From: Leucothrix pacifica
Lineage (GTDB): Bacteria > Pseudomonadota > Gammaproteobacteria > Thiotrichales > Thiotrichaceae
Assembly (NCBI RefSeq): GCF_003172875.1
Contig: NZ_QGKM01000043.1
Location: 1 to 64,000 of the forward strand
Length of the DNA: 64,000 bases
Reading direction: 5' to 3'
Position numbers and translations under genes: made by a program. Below, in pieces: positions 26,676 to 35,227 of this stretch (the stretch's first letter is position 1; every line of letters starts with the position of its first letter). Below the pieces are notes generated by a model. That model made no database searches, was not told the DNA's origin, and was given only the letters and a program-made list of their open reading frames with translations.

Positions 26676-28562
26676 ATGTCATTTCGCTATAAATTTATTC
26701 TGTCGTTTATTCTGATCGAAGCGTTTTTTATTGTACTGATTGTTCTGTTCAACACCTCATCATTAAAAAGCACCTCTGATAAATTGGTGTCACAAAAGAT
26801 TGAAGCGGCGACCGAGATCTTTGTGGAGATTGTTAAAACGCCGGTGTTAGTCAATGATCTGGCAACCTTAGATGATGCCACGAATAACTTTGCCTCCATT
26901 GCCAACGTGGCAGCTGTGCGCGTATTAAACACAGATAATAATCTGCTGTCGGAAAACTTTAATAAGTCTGATGTGTTTAAAAGTGAGACGATGCAAAATC
27001 GTTTTATCAGCGCTTTTGCGGCAGACAAAGCCGAGCTGATGGAGTCTTTGAATATTGCCGGAAGGCAATTCTATCAATACAGAAATCCGATTGAAGTCGA
27101 TGGCGATGTGCTGGGTGAAATTCGTTTTATCTACGATATTTCTGACAGTGTGGAGACGGTGCGAAAGAGTAACTTTGTTACGTACTTCCTTGCGGCGTTG
27201 GCGTTACTAGTGAGTACTTTGATCGCCATTGTTTTGGGTTACCGGATTACCTCGCAGTTAAATGCGTTGACCAACACTGCCAATGAAATCGCTAATGATA
27301 ATCCGGTGTTTGTGCCGCGCTTTAAAGACAACGGGGATGAGATAAATCAGTTGTATGGCGCGATGAAAACCATGCAGCGTAACATTGTTGAGCGCACTCA
27401 GGAGCTGACATCAGCGCGAAGCCGGGCGCAAGTGGCCAGTAAGGCGAAGTCTGAATTCTTAGCGGTGATGAGTCATGAGATTCGTACCCCGCTAAACGGT
27501 ATGATCGGTTCACTCAACTTAATGGATCGTAAACGATTGTCGGAAGAAGACAGTGAGCACTTGGATACGGTACGTAAATCGTCAGGACTATTGATCACCA
27601 TCATTAATGATATTCTGGATTATTCCAAGATTGAGGCGGGCAAGTTCTCGCTGGATAATCATGTGGTTGATCTGAAAGCCTTGTTAAATGAAACCGAGCA
27701 ATTCTATCGCCCCATCGTCACAGAAAAAGGGCTGTTGCTGGATGTAAAGTACGATGATGTTCGTAACCAGTATGTTAAAGGTGATGCAATTCGTATTAAG
27801 CAGATCCTTAACAATTACCTGAATAACGCACTCAAATTCACTACCCAGGGCAATATCTACCTCACCGTGACTCAGCTGGAGTCTGGAGCATTTAACTTTA
27901 GTGTACGTGATACTGGTATCGGGATTAGTCCGGAAGATAAAGAAGACTTATTTAAAGACTTCTCTCAGGTCAATACTGGGGCGAATCGTACCTTTGGTGG
28001 CTCGGGGCTTGGTCTGGCTATTTCGAAGCGGCTAGCCGTGCTCATGGGCGGCGATGTGGGTGTCGAGAGTGAGTTTGGAAAAGGGTCACGCTTTTGGGCA
28101 GAGCTACCACTAAAAGTTGCTACCAAAGAGGAGTTTGACCAGCAGAATCGTCACGAGCAAGTGTCTGAGGAGAATGCGCTGGAAGGCATTACTGCAAAAG
28201 TGTTATTGGTGGAAGATAACAAGGTTAACCAGATGGTAGCGCGCAAGTTATTGGAAAAACAGGGCTGTATCGTCACCATTGCCAATAACGGGGTGGAAGC
28301 GTTGGATACTTTGCAAAAAGCGGAGTTCCATCTGGTGTTGATGGATTGCCAGATGCCAGTGATGGATGGTTTTGAGGCAACCCGTAAGATTCGTCAGTCA
28401 GGTAGTACTATTCCAATCGTGGCGTTGACTGCCAATGCTCAGAATACAGACCGCGATGCCTGTCTTGAGGCGGGTATGAATGACTTCCTGAGTAAGCCAT
28501 TTGACCCGCGCAAACTGTATCAATTGATCAGCCAATATTCCCGATACGATCTGTCTAATTAA
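26676..28562 (+). CDS. Hybrid sensor histidine kinase (HAMP-HisKA-HATPase-REC)
   Basis: The 628-residue membrane kinase has a first helix (~6-26), a periplasmic sensor to ~170, a second helix (~171-190), HAMP, HisKA ([10 protein letters not shown], His267), HATPase_c ([15 protein letters not shown]) and a C-terminal receiver with Asp557 ([12 protein letters not shown]). There is no HPt domain, so phosphate must pass on to a separate HPt protein not in this window. It lies two bases after the PhnD-like binding protein and probably senses through it. Its end overlaps the convergent D-glutamate cyclase gene by eight bases. Confidence 0.88.
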   Translation: MSFRYKFILSFILIEAFFIVLIVLFNTSSLKSTSDKLVSQKIEAATEIFVEIVKTPVLVNDLATLDDATNNFASIANVAAVRVLNTDNNLLSENFNKSDVFKSETMQNRFISAFAADKAELMESLNIAGRQFYQYRNPIEVDGDVLGEIRFIYDISDSVETVRKSNFVTYFLAALALLVSTLIAIVLGYRITSQLNALTNTANEIANDNPVFVPRFKDNGDEINQLYGAMKTMQRNIVERTQELTSARSRAQVASKAKSEFLAVMSHEIRTPLNGMIGSLNLMDRKRLSEEDSEHLDTVRKSSGLLITIINDILDYSKIEAGKFSLDNHVVDLKALLNETEQFYRPIVTEKGLLLDVKYDDVRNQYVKGDAIRIKQILNNYLNNALKFTTQGNIYLTVTQLESGAFNFSVRDTGIGISPEDKEDLFKDFSQVNTGANRTFGGSGLGLAISKRLAVLMGGDVGVESEFGKGSRFWAELPLKVATKEEFDQQNRHEQVSEENALEGITAKVLLVEDNKVNQMVARKLLEKQGCIVTIANNGVEALDTLQKAEFHLVLMDCQMPVMDGFEATRKIRQSGSTIPIVALTANAQNTDRDACLEAGMNDFLSKPFDPRKLYQLISQYSRYDLSN

Positions 28563-29406
28563 AGCCGGTAATGCTGCGCAACTCATCAATGAGTTGTTGT
28601 CCGGCACCGGACTCTAAGCTGTCTTCAGTGAGCGTGTTGAGGCGGGTTACACCGTCGACACTGCCACGTGCTGAGATGTATTTCAAAATATCTAAGGTAT
28701 TGATCTTTGAGAGTAAATCTTCATTGCTCCATAAACCTAATAGCGCAATGATACCGTGAGCCGCCCAGTTAGAGACATCAGCAACCAATAGCTCATCACA
28801 GGTGGTGACCGATGGGATAATGGATAACTCAGCCAGTGCCTCGGTCACATTACCCATGCCTATTTCATTACCACCATCGCCAATGGCTATGGTCGGGCAG
28901 GTCGCTTCACGTAGGAAGTAGTCAAAACAGGCGCAGCGTTTGCTGATGTCTTCACCGCGCATATTCGCGTAAATGCCTTTAGCAGTGAGGCCCGGGCGCT
29001 CAATGGATAACACCACTTCCGGTTTTAATAACTGCAATGCTTCGTTGGCTTCCTGCTGCCCTTTACTCAGGTCTCCCACGCTGATTTGATACACTTTGTA
29101 ATCATCACGAATCACCCGTGCCAGCGGGTCGCCGCAGACTATGACCGGATCGGCACCGAGATGTTTTAGGGTGTCGTACAGAGCGATAGCACCGACAGGG
29201 CCATCTGTTTCAAACGTGTCATCAACCGGAAAGCCCGTACCAATCAGAATCGTTCCACGACAGCGGTAGAGTATCTCAGCTGCGCGCTGATAATAGCCCG
29301 GTGTCAGTACTTGTTGGATGCGTTTCATACCGCGCAGATCACGTGCCACCATCAAGTCTTCGATTTGTTGGGTGATGTTTGCTAGGTCAGTTGATTGTTG
29401 TGTCAT
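28555..29406 (-). CDS. D-glutamate cyclase-type protein (DUF4392/GLUCM-like C)
   Basis: The 283-residue protein matches the domain found at the C-terminus of mitochondrial D-glutamate cyclase (DGLUCY), which converts D-glutamate to 5-oxo-D-proline. Family text includes [20 protein letters not shown] near residue 48, [20 protein letters not shown] and the highly conserved [12 protein letters not shown] near 184, plus a Cys-rich [10 protein letters not shown]. It is the last gene of the operon ycsI-pxpA-pxpB-pxpC-this, 44 bases after pxpC. Its product would feed the oxoprolinase encoded beside it, subject to stereochemistry. Confidence 0.82.
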   Translation of the reverse strand: MTQQSTDLANITQQIEDLMVARDLRGMKRIQQVLTPGYYQRAAEILYRCRGTILIGTGFPVDDTFETDGPVGAIALYDTLKHLGADPVIVCGDPLARVIRDDYKVYQISVGDLSKGQQEANEALQLLKPEVVLSIERPGLTAKGIYANMRGEDISKRCACFDYFLREATCPTIAIGDGGNEIGMGNVTEALAELSIIPSVTTCDELLVADVSNWAAHGIIALLGLWSNEDLLSKINTLDILKYISARGSVDGVTRLNTLTEDSLESGAGQQLIDELRSITGFN

Positions 29407-29450
29407 AGGTGTGTTCTCTGGGCCGCTTGGGCGCGTTACTAAGCCGTGGC

Positions 29451-30407
29451 TTAATCGAGCTGGATCAGCCGCATGTGCTGTTCACGGAAACGAGCGAGGT
29501 GCAACTGGCGCTGCGCTTCATCAATGGTAATGGCTTCAAAGCGAACTTTTGTTCCCGGTAAACGTTGTGTCAGCGCGGGAATGTCTAGTGACAACACCGA
29601 GCCGATTTTTGGGTAGCCGCCAATCGTTTGGCGGTCATTCAATAAGACGATGGGCTGCCCGTCTGGTGGTATCTGAATAGCGCCAAAGCAAATCCCTTCA
29701 GAAAGAATACCGTCAATATCCGCTTTAATCTCAGGGCCGGTGGTGCGAAAACCCATGCGATCACAGCGATCATCCAGAGTGAACTCACTGGTAAAAAAGC
29801 GTCGTTGTTGCAAGCTGGAGAAGTGATCCTTTTGATAACCCAGTACTACCCGCAGCAAGACATCGCCGGAGTAATCTGGCCGGTTGGACGCATCAAGACT
29901 GAATTGTGGCAGCGCTGCGGTGTTTTGTGTTTGGTAGGGAATAATATCGCCTGCTTTTAATGCAGAGCCATCCAGTCCACCAAGTTTTTCACGCGCTACG
30001 GTTGAGGCACTGCCAAACATTTCAGCCACCTTAAACCCATCTTTAACAGCGAGATAGTGGCGTGTATTGTGCTGCGCAAAACCCAGTTCAATCCGGTCAC
30101 CGGCTTTGATGGTGTGGGTTTGCCAACTAGCAACCGGCTTTTTGTTGATACTCAGCACTGCATCGCCACCTGTCAGTGCGATCTGCGTGTCGGCTTGTGC
30201 CTCCAAGCTCAGTCCGCCCACACTGGCTTCGATGGCGCAGCTATTGACCGGATTACCACAGAGGCGATTGGCAGACTCGAAGCTAGACTTATCTAATGGC
30301 CCGCCGGTAGTGAGTCCGATAGCGTGTTGACCAAAACGTCCTGCATCTTGTAATAGTGAGAGAATGCCGGGTTGTAGCACTTTGAATCCACTGTTAACGG
30401 TACTCAT
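29451..30407 (-). CDS. pxpC: 5-oxoprolinase subunit C (biotin-dependent carboxylase-like)
   Basis: The 318-residue subunit C of bacterial 5-oxoprolinase (allophanate hydrolase subunit 2 fold) contains VLQPGILSLLQDAGRFGQHAIGLTTGGPLD at the N-terminus and SEGICFGAIQIPPDGQPIVLLNDRQTIGGYPKIGSV near the end, both hallmarks of PxpC/KipA. With PxpA and PxpB it hydrolyses 5-oxo-L-proline to L-glutamate using ATP. The first codons overlap the pxpB stop by four bases. Confidence 0.92.
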   Translation of the reverse strand: MSTVNSGFKVLQPGILSLLQDAGRFGQHAIGLTTGGPLDKSSFESANRLCGNPVNSCAIEASVGGLSLEAQADTQIALTGGDAVLSINKKPVASWQTHTIKAGDRIELGFAQHNTRHYLAVKDGFKVAEMFGSASTVAREKLGGLDGSALKAGDIIPYQTQNTAALPQFSLDASNRPDYSGDVLLRVVLGYQKDHFSSLQQRRFFTSEFTLDDRCDRMGFRTTGPEIKADIDGILSEGICFGAIQIPPDGQPIVLLNDRQTIGGYPKIGSVLSLDIPALTQRLPGTKVRFEAITIDEAQRQLHLARFREQHMRLIQLD

Positions 30408-31120
30408 GATAGCACTCCGATTTCACCGCCTAAGCTGAAAAATTCTTCCCGGCTAATTGCTTTAAAACGCACCTCATCGCCTACGCTGACCGGCATAGTA
30501 GGTGTCGCTTGTGGATCAAACATGCGTGTCGGGCATAAGCCAATCAGGTTCCAGCCGCCGGGTGATACATCCGGATAGATCGCGGTTTGACGATCCGCGA
30601 TACCAATGGCACCACGCGGTACTTTCAGACGTGGCGTGCTAAGGCGGGGTGTTGCAATGCGCTCGTCGACTTGCCCTAAAAAGGCAAAACCGGGCGCAAA
30701 GCCAATGGCGTACACGCGGTAGGTCAGGCTTTGGTGAAGTGCGATGATTTCATCGATACTTAAGCCTGAGTTTTTGCTGATGAGTGTCAACTCCGGGCCA
30801 GATTCCTCGCTGTAATACACTGGTAATTCAACACAGTTTGATGTCGACTGCTGTACTGAAGCGTCGGTTTGATCTGTCTGTGTTGCAGTCGTACTTTGCA
30901 ATGTACGTCGGATCACCGCCCGAATATCTAATTGGTCACATCGCAAGGGATCAAAAATCAGCAGCAAGGAGGCATAAGAGGTGACCTGATCAATAATGCG
31001 GTCACCTAATGCCTCTGCTAAGGCTTTTGAGGCGCGCTGTACCTGCTCGGATATCTCAGGCACGGTAGTGTCGCCGAAATAGATGATGAGTGAGTTTTCA
31101 CCCGCAACTTCGATTCTCAT
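30404..31120 (-). CDS. pxpB: 5-oxoprolinase subunit B
   Basis: The 238-residue PxpB/KipI-type subunit (allophanate hydrolase subunit 1 fold) has the C-terminal catalytic block YRVYAIGFAPGFAFLGQVDERI, TPRLKVPRGAIGIADRQTAIYP and SPGGWNLIGLCPTRMFDP. It overlaps pxpA by four bases and pxpC by four, so the three are translationally coupled. A Ser/Thr/Gln-rich insert at about residues 75-93 (TTATQTDQTDASVQQ) is longer than I expect for the family. Confidence 0.92.
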   Translation of the reverse strand: MRIEVAGENSLIIYFGDTTVPEISEQVQRASKALAEALGDRIIDQVTSYASLLLIFDPLRCDQLDIRAVIRRTLQSTTATQTDQTDASVQQSTSNCVELPVYYSEESGPELTLISKNSGLSIDEIIALHQSLTYRVYAIGFAPGFAFLGQVDERIATPRLSTPRLKVPRGAIGIADRQTAIYPDVSPGGWNLIGLCPTRMFDPQATPTMPVSVGDEVRFKAISREEFFSLGGEIGVLS

Positions 31121-31851
31121 GCGTCAACCAATGCCCGAATTTCTGCAATGGCGGCGATGCCCTCATCATTATCACCATGCACACATAAGGTATTGGCGCG
31201 AAGCGGCAGGGTGTGGCCACTGACGGTGGTGACAGTGCCTTCGTTACACAGCTGCCTGACCTGCGCGATCATTTTTTCACGGGTGTGAACCGCGCCGGGT
31301 TTAGCACGCGATAGCAGTTTTCCGTCATCGTCATAACAACGGTCAGCAAAAGCCTCGAAGTGAAGCTTTAAACCAAGTTTTTCTGCTTCTTCGATGTGCA
31401 GATCATTCTCAGGCACAGCTTGTAACATCAGTGCAGGCTTTGAATGATGCTCGGCAACCGCATGCATCACAGCCGCGCGTACAGCAGGCTTTGCCATCAT
31501 GTCGTTATATAACGCACCATGTGGTTTTACGTAGTCCATGCTCACGCCAATATTTGTCGCCATGCCTTCGATAGCAGCGATCTGGTATTGCACATAGGCA
31601 ACGATTTCGTCATGGCTGCATAGCATTGAACGACGCCCGAAACCTTGGAGGTCAGGATAGGCTGGATGTGCACCCACACTCACGCCATTGGCTTTTGCCA
31701 GTGCCAGTGTACGGCGCATGATAATGGCATCACCCGCATGAAATCCGCAGGCAATATTGGCTTGGTGAATGTGAGGCATCACAGCTTCGTCCATGCCCAT
31801 TTTCCAGGAGCCGAAGCTTTCGCCTAAATCGCAGTTAAGAGTTAAAGACAT
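31117..31851 (-). CDS. pxpA: 5-oxoprolinase subunit A (LamB/YcsF family)
   Basis: The 244-residue LamB/YcsF protein has the family blocks LNCDLGESFGSWKMG, NIACGFHAGDAIIMRRTLALA, VGAHPAYPDLQGFGRR, YVKPHGALYNDM and CVHGDND, which carry the His/Asp residues of its polysaccharide-deacetylase-like barrel. It opens the 5-oxoproline ring together with PxpBC. AGGTAA precedes the ATG. A hairpin in the ~125-base gap from ycsI may attenuate or process the transcript. Confidence 0.93.
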   Translation of the reverse strand: MSLTLNCDLGESFGSWKMGMDEAVMPHIHQANIACGFHAGDAIIMRRTLALAKANGVSVGAHPAYPDLQGFGRRSMLCSHDEIVAYVQYQIAAIEGMATNIGVSMDYVKPHGALYNDMMAKPAVRAAVMHAVAEHHSKPALMLQAVPENDLHIEEAEKLGLKLHFEAFADRCYDDDGKLLSRAKPGAVHTREKMIAQVRQLCNEGTVTTVSGHTLPLRANTLCVHGDNDEGIAAIAEIRALVDA

Positions 31852-31927
31852 AATAGTTACCTGTTTTATCAGTCATGATCCGGCAACACAAAGCGCCAGA
31901 TTAATGGCATGTTTAGATCCAATATAA

Positions 31928-31962
31928 ACTCCGTGAGCCAATAACATGGGCAATCACGGAGT
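31928..31962 (-). terminator. Hairpin between ycsI and pxpA
   Basis: ACTCCGTGA and TCACGGAGT are perfect 9-bp arms around a 17-base spacer that adds GCC/GGC pairing. It starts 16 bases past the ycsI stop on the minus strand. The sequence that follows is only moderately T-rich (TTTATATTGG), so it may be a partial terminator or an RNA-processing stem inside the operon. Confidence 0.5.
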
Positions 31963-31977
31963 CTTCCACTTACGTTA

Positions 31978-32763
31978 TTACAGAATCGCCAACTTGCTGT
32001 TTGGCACATCCGTTACCAGCATGCAGCCCGGGCTGTGCGTAATGCAGAACGGTGGCTTAGCCTGCTCCAGCGCCACCTGAGGCGTAACACCACAAGCCCA
32101 AAACACGGGAATTTCATTTTCATGTAAGGTCACCGGATCACCGAAGTCAGTCTTGCTGATGTCGTCGATACCGATGAGCGACGGGTCACCTAAATGGACT
32201 GGCGCCCCATGTACCGAAGGGAAGCGGGTACAGATCTGCACAGCACGAATCGCATCAGCGGCTAAAAACGGCCGCATACTCACAACCATGGTTCCACTGA
32301 AACGTCCGGCAGTGCGACAAGGTATATTCGTGCGATACATCGGCACATTACAACCTTCGCTAATATTACGAACTTCTAAACCATCAGCGAGCAGCGCTTC
32401 TTCGAACGAGAAAGAGCAGCCCAACATAAAGGTGACTAAATCATCACGCCAGTGCTCTTTGATATCAGTGACTTCCTGAATGAATTCACCATTTTCAAAT
32501 AGCTTGTAACTGGGTAAGTCGCTGCGTACATCCAGATTTGCCGCCAGCTCAGGAATTTCCCAACTACCGGGGGCTGACATACCGAGTACCGGACAAGGTT
32601 TTGGATTCAGTTGACTGAATTGTAAAAACTCTGCGGCCCAATCCTTTGGCAGGATAACCATATTGCACTGAACGAAGCCTGCGCACAGGCCAGATGTGTT
32701 CCCTGTGTGGTCGCCTCGACGAATTTGTTGGCGAAGTTCTGCGGGGGTGATATCCGGGTTCAT
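31978..32763 (-). CDS. YcsI/DUF1445 (D-glutamate cyclase N-terminal type) protein
   Basis: The 261-residue protein of the YcsI/UPF0317 (DUF1445) family, often called putative hydro-lyase, forms the N-terminal half of mitochondrial D-glutamate cyclase. Motifs seen are TSGLCAGFVQCNMVILP, VTFMLGCSFSFEEALL, NVPMYRTNIPC and FCITHSPGCMLVTDVPN. With the DUF4392 gene at the far end of the operon it supplies both halves of a DGLUCY-like enzyme. It is the first gene, with a 16-bp palindrome ~90 bases upstream. Confidence 0.87.
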   Translation of the reverse strand: MNPDITPAELRQQIRRGDHTGNTSGLCAGFVQCNMVILPKDWAAEFLQFSQLNPKPCPVLGMSAPGSWEIPELAANLDVRSDLPSYKLFENGEFIQEVTDIKEHWRDDLVTFMLGCSFSFEEALLADGLEVRNISEGCNVPMYRTNIPCRTAGRFSGTMVVSMRPFLAADAIRAVQICTRFPSVHGAPVHLGDPSLIGIDDISKTDFGDPVTLHENEIPVFWACGVTPQVALEQAKPPFCITHSPGCMLVTDVPNSKLAIL

Positions 32764-33170
32764 GACAGCTGCCCTTTAGTTTACTTAGATGTTAGTGATT
32801 GTAGGTGAGATACTGAAAATATGGTAGTGCTTTACTTTACATTCGAATACTTCAGATCTGAAGTTAACGTTTAAATAGTGCGATCGAGTTCAAAAATGAT
32901 AACTTTGAGTCAATATGGAAGAGTCTGTTCAATCAAGTGGAACTATTTTCAGTAGACACGTCAAACACCATAACTACTCTGTTGATTCAATCTTGTACAG
33001 GCTTTCTTTTCTTGTAAGTCTTTATTCTAGTTATAAAAATATATCATTACATGCATAAGTATATGCAATGACCTTTTTCTGATCCTTTTGCGCTTTACTC
33101 AGTATGGAAGCCGTAAATACTCTTTTAATAATCGAGACGTCTTCCGAATATCAACAAAGAGGACAGTATC
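32764..33170. other. Intergenic region, 407 bases
   Basis: This is the divergent promoter region between the ycsI-pxp operon and a small secreted protein gene. It is AT-rich and has a perfect 16-bp palindrome at 32849-32864. AGAGGA lies before the ATG at 33171. I see no further gene, tRNA or repeat. Confidence 0.6.
32849..32864. promoter_or_regulatory. 16-bp palindrome upstream of ycsI-pxp operon
   Basis: ACTTCAGATCTGAAGT is a perfect palindrome 86 bases upstream of the ycsI start. It suits a dimeric regulator (GntR- or LysR-type sites have this size). No regulator gene is adjacent, so the assignment is by position only. Confidence 0.45.
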
Positions 33171-33434
33171 ATGAAAAAAGGAATGTTCTGCTTGCTGCCG
33201 TTGTTCGTCCTGTCTCAGGCCGCTACCTCGACTCCCCATCCACAAGCAGACGAACGCAAAGTTCTCGTATCATCAGGAACTGAGCGGGTGAGGGAAGCAC
33301 CTGTCGCCAATCCGGTAAGAGTGCCGAATGTTACTCCTACCGTGATCATTGCCAGGCCTGCAGGCAGCAAGCCTAGAAGTGGTCGAAACAATCGTGTTTT
33401 GCCACATGGCAGAGTACTAATCAGAAGAAACTGA
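33171..33434 (+). CDS. Small secreted basic protein, unknown
   Basis: The 87-residue protein has a clear signal peptide (MKKGMFCLLPLFVLSQAATS, cleavage near residue 20) and a mature part rich in Pro, Val and Arg (PVANPVRVPNVTPTVIIARP, then KPRSGRNNRVLPHGRVLIRRN). Net charge is strongly positive, with no cysteines in the mature part. I do not recognise a family. AGAGGA lies upstream of the ATG and a strong terminator follows 17 bases after the stop, so this is likely a real single gene. Confidence 0.65.
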   Translation: MKKGMFCLLPLFVLSQAATSTPHPQADERKVLVSSGTERVREAPVANPVRVPNVTPTVIIARPAGSKPRSGRNNRVLPHGRVLIRRN

Positions 33435-33450
33435 TTACAAAAAAGGAAGA

Positions 33451-33479
33451 AAGCCCCCCACACCCGGGAGGCTTTTTTT
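33451..33479 (+). terminator. Rho-independent terminator
   Basis: AAGCC/GGCTT arms extend inward with CCC/GGG pairs around a short loop and are followed by seven T. It ends the small secreted protein gene and is immediately followed by the convergent aldolase gene, whose stop is at 33483. Confidence 0.85.
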
Positions 33480-33482
33480 GTA

Positions 33483-34100
33483 TTAGGCGCGCATACTTTC
33501 CAGTGCGTCATAGGTTTTCACAACCTTCATCGCTTTTTCAGCAACGATTTCAGGTGTATAGCCCGGTTGATATAAGTAGCTCTTCATTCCAAAACCAACA
33601 CAGCCTGCCTTTCGGTAAATCGCCATATTCGAGCTAGTGACACCGCCCACCGCATACAGTTGAATATCTTCAGGCAGGATGCCGCGAATCGCTTCAACCC
33701 CGGTAGCCCCCAATACACTTGCCGGAAACAGGCCGATCGTGTGCGTCCCTTTGGAGATCGCCGCAAAGCATTCCGTTGGACTAAAGCATCCGGGGAATGA
33801 ATACATGCCTAAGTCTAGTGTTTGTTTGATGACGTTAGTGTCGGTGTAAGGTGAGAAGATAAATCGTCCTCCCAGGTTTGCCACTTCATAAGGCTGGTCT
33901 TTTTGTATCACCATACCCGCACCAATGATGGCGCGCTGACCGAAGTGGTTCACCATCATCTGAATTTTTTGCAAAGGTTGTGCACCGTTCATGGAGACTT
34001 CCAATAGGGTGATGCCGCTGCTGACTAACGCTTCTGCGATATCCAGCATTTCGCCTTCGGGGATGCCATGCAGTATGGCGATTATTTTTCTATGTTTCAT
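33483..34100 (-). CDS. KDPG/KDPGal-aldolase-family protein lacking the Schiff-base lysine
   Basis: The 205-residue TIM-barrel protein aligns with DgoA/Eda (2-keto-3-deoxy-6-phosphogluconate/galactonate aldolases). Glu34 in ITLLEVSMN matches the catalytic Glu, IIGAGMV matches the GAGTV block, and LYAVGGVTSSNMA the phosphate-binding GGV. The Schiff-base Lys lies two residues before FP in the family (KxFP, e.g. KIFP or KFFP), but here the text is TIGLFPAS with Gly123 (codon GGC at 33734-33732). The nearest Lys is at 118. It may have lost class I aldolase activity or use another residue. It stands alone, convergent with the small secreted gene. Confidence 0.78.
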   Translation of the reverse strand: MKHRKIIAILHGIPEGEMLDIAEALVSSGITLLEVSMNGAQPLQKIQMMVNHFGQRAIIGAGMVIQKDQPYEVANLGGRFIFSPYTDTNVIKQTLDLGMYSFPGCFSPTECFAAISKGTHTIGLFPASVLGATGVEAIRGILPEDIQLYAVGGVTSSNMAIYRKAGCVGFGMKSYLYQPGYTPEIVAEKAMKVVKTYDALESMRA

Positions 34101-34317
34101 ATCTGCCCTCTCGTTAAAATGGGTTCCTCGTCAAATACAATACTCTGTCTTGTTTATTTGGCAAGCATTTGAGCTTAACAACACAAGTTATTATCCTTCC
34201 TTAAACGATATTCGCCAATAGTGCGCTGGTGAAAGTATCTTGTCGCATCCTGTGAAATAATCTGAACCGCACAACGACTCACCTGTATAACCTAATAACA
34301 ATACAGCAGGAACGCAT

Positions 34318-34941
34318 GTGGATAAGCAAACGCTACGACTAATCCAGCAAGGAGACAAAACCGCATTTGCGGCGCTGGTTGAGCGTTTTCAAAAACCACT
34401 GTTTGTCTACTTGGGAAGAATGACGCTGGCACAAGCGGTTGCTGAGGAAATTGCTCAGGAAACGTTTATTCGGGCGTGGCAAGCCAGAGAAAGTTTTGAT
34501 GAGAAACGCGCGTCGGTAAGCACTTGGTTATTTACCATTGCCAGGCGTTTGGCCTTGAATGAATTGGATCGGGCTGCGCGACGGTTTGAAGTGGCTGATC
34601 AGTCCTCTGGCACAGGTTTGAATGCTGCTCGTGTGAATATTGATGACACATCAATAACACGATTTCAATCTGATCAAGCGCAAACCAATTTAGCTCAAAC
34701 TAAGCAAGCAGACCCCGAGCAATCATTGCAACAAGCTGAGTTACAGACAGCACTGAGGCGAGCCTTACAAAAACTCCCCTTACAGGATCGAAGTTTGCTG
34801 GCATTAGCCTATCTGAAAGAGCTTGAATTCAGTGTAATCGCCGAGATCGAAGGCATTCCGGTGGGGACAGTGAAGTCACGTTTGCATCGCATCCGGCAGC
34901 AATTACAGAACACCTTAAATGGAGACGCATTCCATGACTGA
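34318..34941 (+). CDS. ECF RNA polymerase sigma factor
   Basis: The 207-residue sigma-70 family factor of the extracytoplasmic type has region 2 (FAALVERFQKPLFVYL, then AEEIAQETFIRAWQA and STWLFTIARRLALNELDR) and region 4 (LPLQDRSLLALAYLKELEFSVIAEIEGIPVGTVKSRLHR), joined by a long ~45-residue polar Gln/Ala/Asp-rich linker. The start is GTG with AGGA upstream. The next gene overlaps by eight bases and encodes a small membrane protein in the usual anti-sigma position. Confidence 0.88.
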   Translation: MDKQTLRLIQQGDKTAFAALVERFQKPLFVYLGRMTLAQAVAEEIAQETFIRAWQARESFDEKRASVSTWLFTIARRLALNELDRAARRFEVADQSSGTGLNAARVNIDDTSITRFQSDQAQTNLAQTKQADPEQSLQQAELQTALRRALQKLPLQDRSLLALAYLKELEFSVIAEIEGIPVGTVKSRLHRIRQQLQNTLNGDAFHD

Positions 34942-35212
34942 TAAATACCGCAGACCAGAAGCGCAGACGACACCACAAACTATTTCAGAGAATGATCTGG
35001 ATGAGTTATTAGGTAATGTCGATTTTGCTGAAGTACCTGAAGGATTTACTCAGCAAGTGATGCAGGAAATTGACCAGCTGCCGACACCAGTAGCTACAGA
35101 TCAAAAAACACAATGGTGGCAGTGGGCAGCATTGATCAGTGGTGGTATTCCCGCGTTATTTCAGCTCTTAGCGTTTATTTTTAGCGCGTGGAATGTTGCC
35201 AGTTTAGGCTAG
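34934..35212 (+). CDS. Small membrane protein, probable anti-sigma factor
   Basis: From ATG 34934 (MTDKYRRPE) this is a ~92-residue protein with an acidic cytoplasmic N-terminal part (ISENDLDELLGNVDFAEVPEGFTQQVM) and one C-terminal helix (ALISGGIPALFQLLAFIFSAW). The HxxxCxxC zinc motif of ZAS anti-sigma factors is absent. The position directly after an ECF sigma gene with an eight-base overlap makes an anti-sigma role likely but unproven. Signal peptidase follows after 15 bases. Confidence 0.6.
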   Translation: MTDKYRRPEAQTTPQTISENDLDELLGNVDFAEVPEGFTQQVMQEIDQLPTPVATDQKTQWWQWAALISGGIPALFQLLAFIFSAWNVASLG

Positions 35213-35227
35213 ATAAGGAGATTGATG

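Noticed and set aside
33483-34100. Calling the aldolase homologue eda or dgoA
   Set aside because: The Schiff-base lysine is absent, so the usual name would state an activity the sequence does not support.
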